46,202 nt of DNA from JAAZBW01 sp035647855 (GCA_035647855.1 DASRMP010000068.1:1-46202); one strand, 5' to 3'; positions 6,924 through 17,904 are shown, counted from the stretch's first letter. The notes: generated by a model not told the origin, from the sequence alone. Translations and numbers: made by a program.

Positions 6924-9900
6924 TTGCTGTCTGGAGTCTTACGTGTCCCAACCTGCCCTCACAGGAACCAAGCACGCCGCCTCATCCGAGCCAACGCGCA
7001 ATTCCAAACGCCAACGCACGCAGCGTCGTCGTCGTGGACTCGCGGCCGGGACGGTACTCGCCTGTTTGCTGGAATCACCATGGGAAGCCTCTTCGCCTCC
7101 CCGCCCGCGCTCGCTGACGAGTGGGCACCGTCAGTCTCCATCGGCCCCGGCGGCGAGGACGGCCGCACGGGTATCCTCGCCGGTCAGGATGCCACCTACA
7201 CGCTGAGCATCAGGAACGACGGTGATGAAGCCCAGTTCAACACCAGCGTGGTCCTGCTTGTACCCAATGACGTGATCCTGGTCGATTCCGCACTGGGCGT
7301 GCCGGTGGTGTACGAGTCCGGCGCAGCCCTCCCCGATGCCTCGAACCCTGGTGGCACGGATTCCGTGCCCACTGGCTACCAGGTGTGGGTGTTCGAGAAC
7401 GTGGCCGATCTTCCGGTCCGCGGCGTGCTGAACCCCACGCTCACAGTGCGCCCGAAGGCCGGCACGTTCCCCGCGGGCACCGAGTTGGACATAGACGCGA
7501 ACGTCTACACCAGCAGCAATCCCAACCTGCTCCCGAGCTTCCCCGGCAGCACCGGCGTTGCCACGAATGCTGAGCACACCTCCAAACCGGGTTTGGATGA
7601 CGTGGCGACTCCGGTCAAGGCGCTGCGCATCCACAAGAGCGAACCCAGCCCCGAGAGCGAACTGCTGCGCGGCATCCACAACAACACCACCACCTACACG
7701 TTGCGCGTCGAGTACTCGGGTGAGGGCGAGACCACCGGCGTGACCGTGGTGGACTACTTGCCTGCAGGTCTCGAGTACCTCGGTGGCGGAATGATTGACA
7801 ACACGCAGGATTCCAGCGTGCTGTTCAACGGCAATCGTGAGTACGAGGGGGCTGCGAGCCTCGCTGAGACACCCGTTCCCAACCCTGCTTCCAGCGCCGG
7901 CCTGGAGGAACTCAGTGTTGACACCTTGGAGCTCAACGAGGCACAGGCCGCAGAGCTTGGGTTGAGCGCGGGCGTGTACACCAAGGTCACGTGGAAGCTA
8001 CCGGACCTCTCTGGTGGGGGTGCGCAGAACTGGGACACCGCTGCGGGTACTCCCGGCGAGTACCTCATCACCTACCGTGCCGGCATCCCGCTGTACGAGA
8101 ACACTGTGAGCTTCGACGTCGAGAAGCCGTCGGCGGAGTCCCTCCAACAGGCCGCAAACCTGAACAACAACAATGGCCCCTCCACGCGGCACAGCCAGGG
8201 CGATGGGACTCCCGAGGACGCCCGGGCTCTCCTGAACGCCGCAACGGTATCCGGAACGTATGGCGGACTGGTGCCCGACGGAACCGACCGCCTCAACACG
8301 GACACTGACACTGAAGTGGTGGACGCGGTTGACCTGCACATCCTCAAGGGTGTGGACACCGGCACGTTCGTGACCGGCGCGCTCGCCACTTACACCCTGG
8401 ATGTGCGCACCAGCGAGTACACCTCCGCAACCGGAATCAGCGTTCTTGACGAAATCGGTAACGGGCTCTGTCCCGCAATCCCAACGCAGACTCCGGCATC
8501 ACGGCTTGACCTCGTCACCGCTGGTGGCACTCAGGAGGGCGTGGCCTCCGAGGCATGGCACGCTGCCCTCGCCGGTCTGGGAAGTGGCTGCGCGTACCCG
8601 AGCGGACAGGCAGGCGCATCCATCACTGGCGCCACCGTAACCGCAATCATCTTTGACCAGACGGACGGCACGTTCCAATTGCTCCTCGCAATCGATGACA
8701 TGGACGCGCAGACGCACCACCAGATCACTTACACCGCGCGCCAGAACGAGGCCTACCTTGCCACGGCCAACCGCCACGGCCCCACGAGCTCCGGTGACTC
8801 CGTTTCCAACTACGTGCAGATCGAGGGCACCACGCACCCGATCGATGCCATCAAGAACATGGCCGAGGTTGGCGGGTCCGAGGACGTCTGGGAGGACTCC
8901 GAGGCCTCGATCCACTCGACCTTCTCTGCGCTCAGCAAGAAGGTTCTCGAGCGAGATGCGACGATTCCGAATGGCGACATCAAACAGGCCACTGCGTGGG
9001 TGGATGCGGATGACAATCCATTCATCACGGGCGACGACGTGTGGTACCGCCTCGAAGTCACGTTCCCAACCACAATCGACACGCGTAACCCCGTCCTCAC
9101 CGATTTCCTGCCGCGGGGCGTGGAACTTCGTGACGGCGCTACCTTCGTCTACGAGATCAGTGGCACCTCGGAACCGATTGTCAGCGACACGGATCCCGTG
9201 GTTGTCGGCAACCGGATGGAGTGGACGCTCGGGGTCCCACGGGATGGTTCCCCGGCCGACCTCTTCGTGCCCGCAGGCACGGTCCTCACGGTCTACGTCC
9301 CCGCTACCGTCACCGGTCTCTCGACATCGAAGGCCGAGCAGGACATGCCGCAGAACCTGGCGAAGTACCGGCAGGAAGACTCGGACGGCGAGGTCTTCTT
9401 CCTCCGCGACGACGCCGAGATCACCCTCCACTACGGCACCTCGCTGCTGAAGGGCGTCCAGGAGGTCGACGGCAATGCGGGACTGCCAGCGAGTTCGCAG
9501 GAGGACGTCGATGGTACTCAGTTCAACTCTGACCGCGACGGCATCGAGGTTGTCCAGGGAGAAGACGTCACCTACCGCATCGACGTCACCTCACCGAACT
9601 TCGCCACCACGGAGCTCGTGGTGTGGGACGTGCTGCCTGCGGGCATCAGCAAATCTGACGTTGCGGCGGAATCATTCGGCGTCTCCGGTATCGCGAGCCC
9701 GATCTACACCGCACAGGCGTATGCGCCAGGAGATCCGGGCCGCCCCGCCGTCGGGAGCGATTTTGACGGACGCGCCGTGGTGGTCTTCACCATCACGAGC
9801 GACATCCCGGCCAACGCCGAACTGACGCTCAACTACGACGTGAGGATCCCCGAGACGGCGCTCATCACGCAGGAGTACGACAACACGGCCGGTATCGCCT

Positions 9901-12900
9901 CCTACGAGGCGAAGACCAACCGGCCCGGTGGCGACGCAACGGTCACCTACATCCCGGACGGCCCGTTCGTGAGGGACCCGGCGCCGGGTGAGAACGCTCA
10001 CGTGGTGCCCGGTGAGAACACCTACGACGACTCGATGGTGTACCTCCCGGGCGCGTCTGTGACCAAGGAGCGGATCTCCACGGAAATCCCCTCCACCGAT
10101 CCAGCGGTCACCGACACCAACAACGGCACAGATCAGATTGTCCAGGGTGAGTACGTCACCTTCGACTACTCGGTGACGATCCCCGCCAACACTTCCGTCA
10201 AGAACGGTGAACTCGCCGACGACGGTGTGTTCCGCTACGGCGACGACACCGTGGACTACGAGCTTGCCTCCGTGGAGGTCATCGCACCCACCACGTTGCC
10301 CGATGGATTCTCGCTGGACGCGAGCGACGGCACGCTCACGTTCCCGGAGACATATGACACGGGAAGCGAAGGCGAGACCTTCACCCTGCGAATCACGGTC
10401 TGGGTGGCTGATCGGGACGCCTCCGATCCAACCCACACCCCGAACCTGGGGGACAGCACGACCCTGATGAACACCGCGAGCTTCACGCACGAACCACCAA
10501 CCGGTGGTACCCAGACGTGGTCCGACACGGCCCAAGTCACCTACATCGAGCCGGACCTCGGCATCAGCAAGTCCGCCGGCCCGGACGACGAGGTGGCGAT
10601 CGGGACCCCCGTGACGTACACGGTGACCGTGACCAACCAGGCAAACCGGCCCACGGTCTACGACAACACGGTGGTGGACACAGTGCCCGCAGGCCTCACC
10701 ATCGACGAGGCGTCTGTGGCCGCCAGCGGCGGCACTTGGGACCCAACCGATCGAACCATCACCTGGACGATCGACCTTGTCGCCGGCGGCCAGTCACTGG
10801 CTCGGACGTACACCGCCACGATCAACCCGGACACGGGTGGCGCCCAGACCTACACCAACGAGGTGGACGTCACGGGCTACACCCTGCCGTCGACTCTCGA
10901 CACCGATCCCACCAAGCAACGCCGCGGCGACCGCACGGCGAAGGCCGAGGAGACGATCACCGCGGTCGACGCGGGAATCACGAAGGGCGTCCAGATCGCC
11001 GGCACAGGCCCGGACGCCTTCGGTGACTCGACCACGGTCCCCGTGGGGGAGACCGTCGAGTACGAGGTCGAGATCACGCTCGAGCCGAACATCAACTACT
11101 GGGACCCGATCATCACGGACACCCTGCCTGCGGGGATCCAGATCATTGACACCTCGATCTCAGGTCCCACCGCAACTGTGGACGCCGTCCCGGAAACCAT
11201 CACCGGCACGTGGAGCTACACGCTGAACAACGGCGTGCCCACCTGGACCTATGACGGTGACATCACAAGCAGTGCCACTGGACGCACGCTCGTGCTCACC
11301 TACGAGGCACTTGTCACGGATGCTGACGGTGTTGCTGCCAACAGGCTGGATAACACTGCCGAGTTCAGTTGGAACCGCGTGAACGGGGACAACAAGACTC
11401 GCGAGAAGATCGACGATGACGCCACGGTGAACCTGGTTCACCCGAATGCGGTAATCACCAAGACCGTCAATGATCTTGATGCGGATCAGGTGGAGCCGGG
11501 TGAGACCTTCACCTACCGGCTCACCGTCACCAACACAGGTGACACGGCCGCCCACAACCTGGTGGTCACGGACACCGTGCCCGCCGGCCTGGTGGTGAAC
11601 CCCTCCTCCATCTCCAACGGTGGCGTGCTCACGGGTGCCACGGCATCCGGTGGCGGCACCATCACCTGGGACCACTCTGCCGCCAACGCGCAGGCGCTCA
11701 ACGGGCCGCTGTACGAGGCGGGCTCGGGTGAGAGCCCCACCTCGATCGCACTCAGCTACCAGGCGAGGCTCGCGGCGTCGGAACACATCGCAGGCGGTGA
11801 CGAGTTCACCAACACCACGCGGGTGACCGAATGGGAGTCCTTCGAGGATGGCGGCCGCTCCTACGGCCCCAGCCCTGACGCGGACGCCGTCGTGACCCCG
11901 GCCTTCCCGGAGCTCACGCTCGCCAAGGCACTCACCGGCACGGAGATTGCCTACGCGAACAAGCCGTTCAGTTGGACGCTGACCGCCACCAACACCGGTG
12001 ACAGCGCCATGAACAAGGTGGTCCTCACCGACACCCTCCCCGCGAACTGGGCCTACACCTCCACCACGAGCGTGACCGTTGCAGGCACGCCGTGGGCGGG
12101 TACTACGGAACCGGGCGCCTCTGGGCAGGATCTGACCTGGACGTTTGAGGACACCCCGGTGCTCCTGCCCAACGCGAGCATCGTTGTCACGTTCGTGGCA
12201 ACGCCCGGAGACGACGCGCTTGCGAATGCCGGTGTGGGCGCCACTGTCGCCCACACCAACACACTCGCGGGCACATTCACGGACGTGACGAACTCGCCGA
12301 GGAACAAGGACGGCGATTACACCGGCCCTGGGGGCAATGCGAATGCGTACATCCATTCGGCGGACCTCCAATTGACCAAGGCGGCCGGCTCGCTCACCGC
12401 CGGGCAGACAGGCACGGGCTGGACCGTCACGGTGAAGAACAACGGCCCGGACACGGCTGTGGGACCATTCACGGTCTTTGACACCACCGGCGCGCTGCCA
12501 GAGGGCGTCACCATCACCGGCGTGACCGGTAATGGTTGGAACCTGACCAAGCCGGTCGCGCGCGGCACCGATGGCATCACAACGTTCGAGCTGGAGCGCA
12601 CCAACACGGCGGACACGCTTGATTCAGGTGCTTCCTTCCCGGAGATCAACGTGCAGGTGGCGGTGGCCGCCAATGTGCTGCCCGCCACGGTGGACAACTC
12701 CGCCACGGTCACCAGCACCGGTACACACGACCCGAACCCGAACAACAACGAGGACGAGGATCCATTACCGATCACCACATCGGCGGACCTCACAATCCAG
12801 AAGGTGGTCAACACCGCGGAGCCGAACGCCGGTGAGTCCATCACCTGGCAGCTCAATCCCTCCAACCTGGGCACGTCGGTCTCGCAGAGCACTGCGGAGA

Positions 12901-15900
12901 ACCCGATCACGATCACGGATGTGGTGCCTGCGGGCATCACGGGCGTGAACGTGGTTCCGGGCACCGACTGGACCGCCGCAGCGAGCGACGGGTTCCCAGC
13001 AGATGAGGGTGAGACCATCACCTTCACCTACACGGGTACCGCCATGCCGGTTGGCCCGGCAGGCTCGATCACCCTCACCGGCACGATCGATCCGTTCTGG
13101 CCCGCAAACACGTCCATCACGAACACGGCAGTTATCACTCCGGGTGACACCCCGGATCCGAACGCGCAGAACAACACCTCCAGCGTGCCCGTGACACCCG
13201 GCACCGAGACCGCGATCGCGGTCTCGAAGACCCGGGTTGCATGGACCGGTACCGATTGGGTGAGCACCAACGCAGTTCCCGTTGCGGGTGAGACGTTCAG
13301 CTACTTGGTTGTGGTCACGAACCTCGGTCCGGCAGACGCCTCTTCGATAACCGTGGTGGACGAACTCCCCGGCTACCTCGACTACGACTCGTTCGAGGAC
13401 GTGTTGGGGGACTGGTCCCGCACCAGCACGGTCGCCACTGGTGACCAGGACTTCGCCCTGACCGATCCGTCAGCCCTCGCACCCGGAGAGAGTGCCTCGT
13501 TCGTGATCACGGTGACTCTCGCCTCCGATCACGTGGGAGACGTGGACAACGCCGTTGAGGCGTCATCTCCGGACGCGCCCACGGATCCACGGGACGAGGA
13601 CAGCACGGGCTCTCAGCGGGATGCCGATCTGACCATCGTGAAAACCCACACGGGTGACGCGACTGCAGGTGGAACCCTGCCCTACACCCTGACTGTGACC
13701 AACCTGGGGCCTTCCAGCTCCTCCGGTCCGATCTACGTGGAGGACATCCTTCCCGCAGGCTTCAGCTACGTGGTGGACTCCGCCACCGTGGAGGTGGCCG
13801 GTGGCACGGCCACCGCGCAGAACCCCGAACTGGTGACTCCCTCCATCCTGGAGTGGACCATCGGTGACTCGGACTTCTCGCTGGCAAGTGGACAGACCAT
13901 CGTGGTCACCTTCACCGCAGCCATCGCAGCCAATGTTCCCGCCCAGACAGGGCTCGTGAACGCGGCCGAGGTGGACGGTCCGGAGGACTCCAACAAGGAG
14001 AACAACCGGGACACCGATCCCACCACCGTGGTCACGCACGCGGACATGAGCGTCGAGAAGAACGTGGAGCCCGGCCCGTGGGTTGCAGGTACTGAGATCA
14101 CGTACTCGTTCACCATTACGAACAGCGGCCCCTCCGTGGCCAACGCCATGGTCACCGACCTGTGGCCCACCGGCCTGACCGGTGTGTCCATCAGCGGAAC
14201 CGGTTGGAACTGCGAGGGTGACTCGTGCACCTACGCCAACCACCCGGTGGGTACCGGTGCGGCCACCACGCTCACCGTGAAGGCACTCCTTGATTCCGCT
14301 GTCACGCCCGGTACAGATCTCATCAACACCGCGGAGCTTGGGTGGACGGACAGCCGTGGCCCGCACAAGGGAGATGACACGGCAACCATCACCACCTCCT
14401 CCATCGCAGATCTTGGCCTGGTCAAGACCGCCGTGGACGAGGACGGCACCGAGATCACCGAGGCGATTGCCGGTGAGCAGACCCGCTTCCGGATCGATGT
14501 GACCAGCCATGGTCCGTCGCTTGCCGCGGCACCGATCACGGTGACGGACACGCTGCCCCCAGGCCTCACGTTCGTGGGCCTCGCGGACAGCACGTACTGG
14601 ACCGCGTCCGTGGATGCGGGCGATCCGCAGGTGGTCACATTCGTGCTCGGCAACACTGAGGGCCAACAGGCGCTGGCAGCAGGGGCCAAGGCACCTCCGA
14701 TCACGCTGATCGTCCAGGTGGACGCGAATCTGCCTGCAACGGGCGGGGACGTGGAACCGCTGGTGAACACCGCCAGGGTCACCTCGCCCACGCCGGAGCC
14801 GGCGGAGGATCCGAATCCCAACGAGGACGACGCACCGCTGAAGATCCTGCAGAACGCAGATCTCGGCATCGTGAAGTCCCACGAGGCCGAGATCGCCGAG
14901 ATCGGCGAGGAGCTCGTCTTCGACCTGCTCGTCACCAACCACGGCCCCTCTGTTGCCGACGGCGTGAGCGTCACGGACACCATCCCGGCAGGCCTCACCT
15001 ACGTGGACAATGACGGAAGCGACGCCGCGTGGACCCAGGTGGGAGACGCCGTCGTGGATGACGACGGCACCACCACGGTGACGTTCACACTCACCGGAAC
15101 CCTCGGAGTGGGAGCGAATGCGCCCGCGCTCTCGATCACAACCCTGGTGACACCGGCGGCCTACCCGTCGGCGACCAACGTGGCGAACGTGGAAGGCAAC
15201 CAGCCCGAACCGGAGAACGATCCGAACCCGAACGAGGCCACGGACCTGGTACCGGTGGCCCCGGACGCAGACCTGACCATCTCCAAGGTGACTCTGACGG
15301 AGAGCCCACATGCGGGCCGTGACGTCACGTGGCAGATCACGCCGGAGAACCTCGGTCCTGCAGTTTCGCAGTCCACCTCCGCCAACCCGATCCGGGTGAC
15401 GGACACGCTGCCGGCCGGTGTTTCCAACGTGCGCGTTGACGCGGGCACTGACTGGAGCGCCGTGGTGGAAGGCGGCGTTGTGACACTCACCTACATCGGT
15501 GCAGACGCGATGCCTGTGGGCGCCACGGCACCGGTCACCATCACCGCCACGATCGATTCCTCGTTCGTTGCCGGTGACATCGAGAACACCGCGGTGATCA
15601 CGCCGGGCACCACTCCGGACCGTGACCCCACCAACAACGATGACTCCACCACCGATCCGGTGGGGGATGCCACCTCGTTGGATGTGGAGAAGCGGACTGT
15701 GGACCCGGAGACCGGACTCGCCACCGATGATGACGTGGAGATCGTGCCGGGCACCACGGTGACCTACGAGATCACCGTGGAGAACGCCAGTACGGCGGAC
15801 GCACGCGGGGTCACACTCGCGGACACCCTGCCTGCGGGCCTCACGTACGCGGGATTCGCGAACGTGGATCCGTCCGTGTGGACTTCCGTCAACGTGGCGG

Positions 15901-17849
15901 GGGACACCGTACTCGAGTTTGCCCTCACCGGCACGCTCGTGGCCGGGAACACCGCCACGGTGCGGATCACGGCCGACATCGTGGATGACCTCACCGGCGA
16001 GTCTGTGACCAACGCGGTGACTGCCGGTGCCACCAATGTGCCGGAGGATGAGTGGCCGGATGATTCGGCGACTGATCCGCTGGTGCCGAAGGCCGATCTG
16101 GCGATCGTGAAGTCCCACGCCGGGGCGGCGGTTGCGGGCGCGGAGTTGCAGTACACGCTGCTCGTGACCAACAACGGCCCGTCGGTCACACCGGAACCGA
16201 TCGTGATCACGGATGTGTTGCCTGCTGGCATGAGCTACGTGGCCGACTCCGCCAACGTGAGCGTGCTGGGCGCGGACGCCGCCGCGGCCGAGCCTGTGGT
16301 TGACGGTCAGGAACTCACCTGGTCCGTTGATACCACCCTGCCGGTGGACGGCACCATCCTGGTGACGTTCAATGTGGAGATCGCGGCAGACGTGCCCTCA
16401 CAGACCCTGGTCAACGCAGCCGAAGTCGAGGGCCCGATCCTGGATGAGGATCCCACCAACAACGAGGACGATGACCCCACCAAGGTCACCGAACTCACGG
16501 GGGTGACGATCGAGAAGACTGTGATCGTCACCGGCCCGTTCACGGCCGGTACCGAGGTGGACTTCGAGCTCACCGTCACGGTTACCGGACCCTCGATTGC
16601 CCGTGACGTGGTGATCAGCGATGTGCTGCCGGACGGCCTCAGCCTCGTTTCCATCGGCTCCGATGGGGACGGCTGGGCCTGGACGGACGGCGTGGGCACA
16701 CGTGACACGCTCGGGCTGGGCAACCACACGATTCCCGTGACCGCGCTGATCGATCAGGCGGTCCCGGCCGGTACCACGCTGGTGAACACCGGCGTGATCG
16801 AGTGGACCGATAGTGAAGGACCCAAGCAGGATGATGATCCCGAGGACGTCCCGGTGGTGACCGATGGCGATCTCTCAATCATCAAGACCGCCGTGGACGC
16901 AAACGGCAAGGAGATCGCCAACGTGATCGCCGGAACCGAACTGCGCTACACACTGGAGGCCACCAACTTCGGACCCTCCCAGGTGGTTCCACTCATCGAG
17001 ATCACGGACACTTTGCCAGACGGCGTGGCGTTTGTGGGGATCGTGGGTGAGGACGGCGGCTGGAGCGTGTTCCAGGACGGCTCAACCCTGAGCTTCCGCT
17101 ACCCGCTGCCACTGGCCTCCGGCCAGAGTGCCCCGGCGCTGACCATCGCGACCCAGGTGACGCCAGACCTCCCGCTCGATGCGGAGCTCGTGAACGTGGC
17201 ACAGGTGGAATCCATCGGCACGGACAAGGTTCCGGGCACGCCGGACTCCAACCCGGAGAACAACGAGGACGATGCGACCGTCACCGTTCAACTCGCTGCG
17301 GACCTGGCCATCGAAAAGACCCACCAGGGCCAGGCCGTGGTGGGCGAGGAACTCACCTTCCGCCTCGCGGTGACCAACTTCGGTCCGTCCGAGGCGAGCG
17401 GAGTCGTCGTCGTCGACGCCCTGCCTGTCTGCCTCACCTATGTGAGCGCCGCGGGGGAGGGCTGGCAGGTGACCACTGAGCGTGCGGCGGACAGAACCAC
17501 AACCGTGACCGCCACGTTCAACGGGACACTCGCGCCGGGCGAGGACGCGCCGCTGCTCAAGATCACCGTGCTCGTGGAGGAGAAGGCTCTACCGGCCGTC
17601 ACCAACGTGGCAACAGTGAGCGCCAACGAGCCGGACCCGAACCAGGGCAACAACGAGTCCACCGATCCGGTGAGCGTAACCGAACCGGCCAAGCCAGATC
17701 CGGGTAAGCCAGATCCGGGTAAGCCCACACCACTGCCGGGAACAGGAGCCGCGATTGGTGGCGCCGCAGGCATCGCGATCGCGCTGCTCCTATCCGGAAT
17801 GGTGGCTCTCCTCATCGGGGAGCGGCGCCGAAGGGCACAGGAGGCCTGA
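6924..17849 (+). CDS. Giant DUF11-repeat, LPXTG-anchored surface protein
   Basis: This frame encodes about 3641 residues. From about residue 70 it is a string of roughly 23 DUF11-like immunoglobulin-type domains, each with a [AD]DLxIxK opening, a YTLTVTNxGP strand, a DTLPAGL turn and a PNPNNNED linker. It ends in two PDPGK cell-wall repeats, the sortase motif LPGTG (3604-3608, DNA from 17733), a membrane helix and RRRR tail. It should be exported and linked to peptidoglycan as an adhesin or stalk. The N-terminus is problematic. TTG at 6924 has no ribosome site, whereas GTG at 6943 has GGAG 6 nt upstream and encodes a signal-peptide n-region (RRRRGLAAGTVLA) in the +1 frame. The h-region and PALA/DE cleavage site lie in the main frame, so one base seems missing near 7060-7063. 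No sortase gene is in the window. Confidence 0.93.
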   Translation: MLSGVLRVPTCPHRNQARRLIRANAQFQTPTHAASSSWTRGRDGTRLFAGITMGSLFASPPALADEWAPSVSIGPGGEDGRTGILAGQDATYTLSIRNDGDEAQFNTSVVLLVPNDVILVDSALGVPVVYESGAALPDASNPGGTDSVPTGYQVWVFENVADLPVRGVLNPTLTVRPKAGTFPAGTELDIDANVYTSSNPNLLPSFPGSTGVATNAEHTSKPGLDDVATPVKALRIHKSEPSPESELLRGIHNNTTTYTLRVEYSGEGETTGVTVVDYLPAGLEYLGGGMIDNTQDSSVLFNGNREYEGAASLAETPVPNPASSAGLEELSVDTLELNEAQAAELGLSAGVYTKVTWKLPDLSGGGAQNWDTAAGTPGEYLITYRAGIPLYENTVSFDVEKPSAESLQQAANLNNNNGPSTRHSQGDGTPEDARALLNAATVSGTYGGLVPDGTDRLNTDTDTEVVDAVDLHILKGVDTGTFVTGALATYTLDVRTSEYTSATGISVLDEIGNGLCPAIPTQTPASRLDLVTAGGTQEGVASEAWHAALAGLGSGCAYPSGQAGASITGATVTAIIFDQTDGTFQLLLAIDDMDAQTHHQITYTARQNEAYLATANRHGPTSSGDSVSNYVQIEGTTHPIDAIKNMAEVGGSEDVWEDSEASIHSTFSALSKKVLERDATIPNGDIKQATAWVDADDNPFITGDDVWYRLEVTFPTTIDTRNPVLTDFLPRGVELRDGATFVYEISGTSEPIVSDTDPVVVGNRMEWTLGVPRDGSPADLFVPAGTVLTVYVPATVTGLSTSKAEQDMPQNLAKYRQEDSDGEVFFLRDDAEITLHYGTSLLKGVQEVDGNAGLPASSQEDVDGTQFNSDRDGIEVVQGEDVTYRIDVTSPNFATTELVVWDVLPAGISKSDVAAESFGVSGIASPIYTAQAYAPGDPGRPAVGSDFDGRAVVVFTITSDIPANAELTLNYDVRIPETALITQEYDNTAGIASYEAKTNRPGGDATVTYIPDGPFVRDPAPGENAHVVPGENTYDDSMVYLPGASVTKERISTEIPSTDPAVTDTNNGTDQIVQGEYVTFDYSVTIPANTSVKNGELADDGVFRYGDDTVDYELASVEVIAPTTLPDGFSLDASDGTLTFPETYDTGSEGETFTLRITVWVADRDASDPTHTPNLGDSTTLMNTASFTHEPPTGGTQTWSDTAQVTYIEPDLGISKSAGPDDEVAIGTPVTYTVTVTNQANRPTVYDNTVVDTVPAGLTIDEASVAASGGTWDPTDRTITWTIDLVAGGQSLARTYTATINPDTGGAQTYTNEVDVTGYTLPSTLDTDPTKQRRGDRTAKAEETITAVDAGITKGVQIAGTGPDAFGDSTTVPVGETVEYEVEITLEPNINYWDPIITDTLPAGIQIIDTSISGPTATVDAVPETITGTWSYTLNNGVPTWTYDGDITSSATGRTLVLTYEALVTDADGVAANRLDNTAEFSWNRVNGDNKTREKIDDDATVNLVHPNAVITKTVNDLDADQVEPGETFTYRLTVTNTGDTAAHNLVVTDTVPAGLVVNPSSISNGGVLTGATASGGGTITWDHSAANAQALNGPLYEAGSGESPTSIALSYQARLAASEHIAGGDEFTNTTRVTEWESFEDGGRSYGPSPDADAVVTPAFPELTLAKALTGTEIAYANKPFSWTLTATNTGDSAMNKVVLTDTLPANWAYTSTTSVTVAGTPWAGTTEPGASGQDLTWTFEDTPVLLPNASIVVTFVATPGDDALANAGVGATVAHTNTLAGTFTDVTNSPRNKDGDYTGPGGNANAYIHSADLQLTKAAGSLTAGQTGTGWTVTVKNNGPDTAVGPFTVFDTTGALPEGVTITGVTGNGWNLTKPVARGTDGITTFELERTNTADTLDSGASFPEINVQVAVAANVLPATVDNSATVTSTGTHDPNPNNNEDEDPLPITTSADLTIQKVVNTAEPNAGESITWQLNPSNLGTSVSQSTAENPITITDVVPAGITGVNVVPGTDWTAAASDGFPADEGETITFTYTGTAMPVGPAGSITLTGTIDPFWPANTSITNTAVITPGDTPDPNAQNNTSSVPVTPGTETAIAVSKTRVAWTGTDWVSTNAVPVAGETFSYLVVVTNLGPADASSITVVDELPGYLDYDSFEDVLGDWSRTSTVATGDQDFALTDPSALAPGESASFVITVTLASDHVGDVDNAVEASSPDAPTDPRDEDSTGSQRDADLTIVKTHTGDATAGGTLPYTLTVTNLGPSSSSGPIYVEDILPAGFSYVVDSATVEVAGGTATAQNPELVTPSILEWTIGDSDFSLASGQTIVVTFTAAIAANVPAQTGLVNAAEVDGPEDSNKENNRDTDPTTVVTHADMSVEKNVEPGPWVAGTEITYSFTITNSGPSVANAMVTDLWPTGLTGVSISGTGWNCEGDSCTYANHPVGTGAATTLTVKALLDSAVTPGTDLINTAELGWTDSRGPHKGDDTATITTSSIADLGLVKTAVDEDGTEITEAIAGEQTRFRIDVTSHGPSLAAAPITVTDTLPPGLTFVGLADSTYWTASVDAGDPQVVTFVLGNTEGQQALAAGAKAPPITLIVQVDANLPATGGDVEPLVNTARVTSPTPEPAEDPNPNEDDAPLKILQNADLGIVKSHEAEIAEIGEELVFDLLVTNHGPSVADGVSVTDTIPAGLTYVDNDGSDAAWTQVGDAVVDDDGTTTVTFTLTGTLGVGANAPALSITTLVTPAAYPSATNVANVEGNQPEPENDPNPNEATDLVPVAPDADLTISKVTLTESPHAGRDVTWQITPENLGPAVSQSTSANPIRVTDTLPAGVSNVRVDAGTDWSAVVEGGVVTLTYIGADAMPVGATAPVTITATIDSSFVAGDIENTAVITPGTTPDRDPTNNDDSTTDPVGDATSLDVEKRTVDPETGLATDDDVEIVPGTTVTYEITVENASTADARGVTLADTLPAGLTYAGFANVDPSVWTSVNVAGDTVLEFALTGTLVAGNTATVRITADIVDDLTGESVTNAVTAGATNVPEDEWPDDSATDPLVPKADLAIVKSHAGAAVAGAELQYTLLVTNNGPSVTPEPIVITDVLPAGMSYVADSANVSVLGADAAAAEPVVDGQELTWSVDTTLPVDGTILVTFNVEIAADVPSQTLVNAAEVEGPILDEDPTNNEDDDPTKVTELTGVTIEKTVIVTGPFTAGTEVDFELTVTVTGPSIARDVVISDVLPDGLSLVSIGSDGDGWAWTDGVGTRDTLGLGNHTIPVTALIDQAVPAGTTLVNTGVIEWTDSEGPKQDDDPEDVPVVTDGDLSIIKTAVDANGKEIANVIAGTELRYTLEATNFGPSQVVPLIEITDTLPDGVAFVGIVGEDGGWSVFQDGSTLSFRYPLPLASGQSAPALTIATQVTPDLPLDAELVNVAQVESIGTDKVPGTPDSNPENNEDDATVTVQLAADLAIEKTHQGQAVVGEELTFRLAVTNFGPSEASGVVVVDALPVCLTYVSAAGEGWQVTTERAADRTTTVTATFNGTLAPGEDAPLLKITVLVEEKALPAVTNVATVSANEPDPNQGNNESTDPVSVTEPAKPDPGKPDPGKPTPLPGTGAAIGGAAGIAIALLLSGMVALLIGERRRRAQEA
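12780..17690 (+). repeat. Tandem duplication of a six-domain DUF11 block
   Basis: Within the giant gene, the six domains beginning at 12780 (SADLTIQK) are matched in order by six beginning at 15264 (DADLTISK). The pairs share specific features: WQLNPSNLGTSVSQST / WQITPENLGPAVSQST; a long SKTRV / EKRTV domain; VKTHTGDATAG / VKSHAGAAVAG; a GPWVAGTEI / GPFTAGTEV domain; VKTAVDEDGTEI / IKTAVDANGKEI; and VKSHEAEIAEIGEEL / EKTHQGQAVVGEEL. The repeat period is 2484 bp (828 codons). Confidence 0.8.
17691..17720 (+). repeat. Tandem 15-bp repeat encoding KPDPG
   Basis: AAGCCAGATCCGGGT occurs twice head to tail (17691-17705, 17706-17720), followed by a partial third. It encodes the proline-rich cell-wall spanner just before the LPGTG motif. 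Confidence 0.9.
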
Positions 17850-17888
17850 CGGGCAGCGCGTAGGCGTTCCCACCGAGCCACCGAATCG

Positions 17889-17904
17889 GGCGTCATGGGA
17901 CGCC
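17889..17904. terminator. Hairpin between convergent giant gene and RyR gene
   Basis: GGCGTC (17889-17894) pairs with GACGCC (17899-17904) around ATGG, in the 67-bp gap between two convergent genes. It could act in both directions, but there is no T-run. Confidence 0.4.

Noticed and set aside
13563..16118. 851-codon open frame antisense to the giant DUF11 gene
   Set aside because: It mirrors the repeated DUF11 codon pattern in reverse, is His/Arg/Gly-rich and has no fold-like motifs. Open antisense frames are expected in such GC-rich repeats; the same holds for 11160-12371 and 8499-9431.
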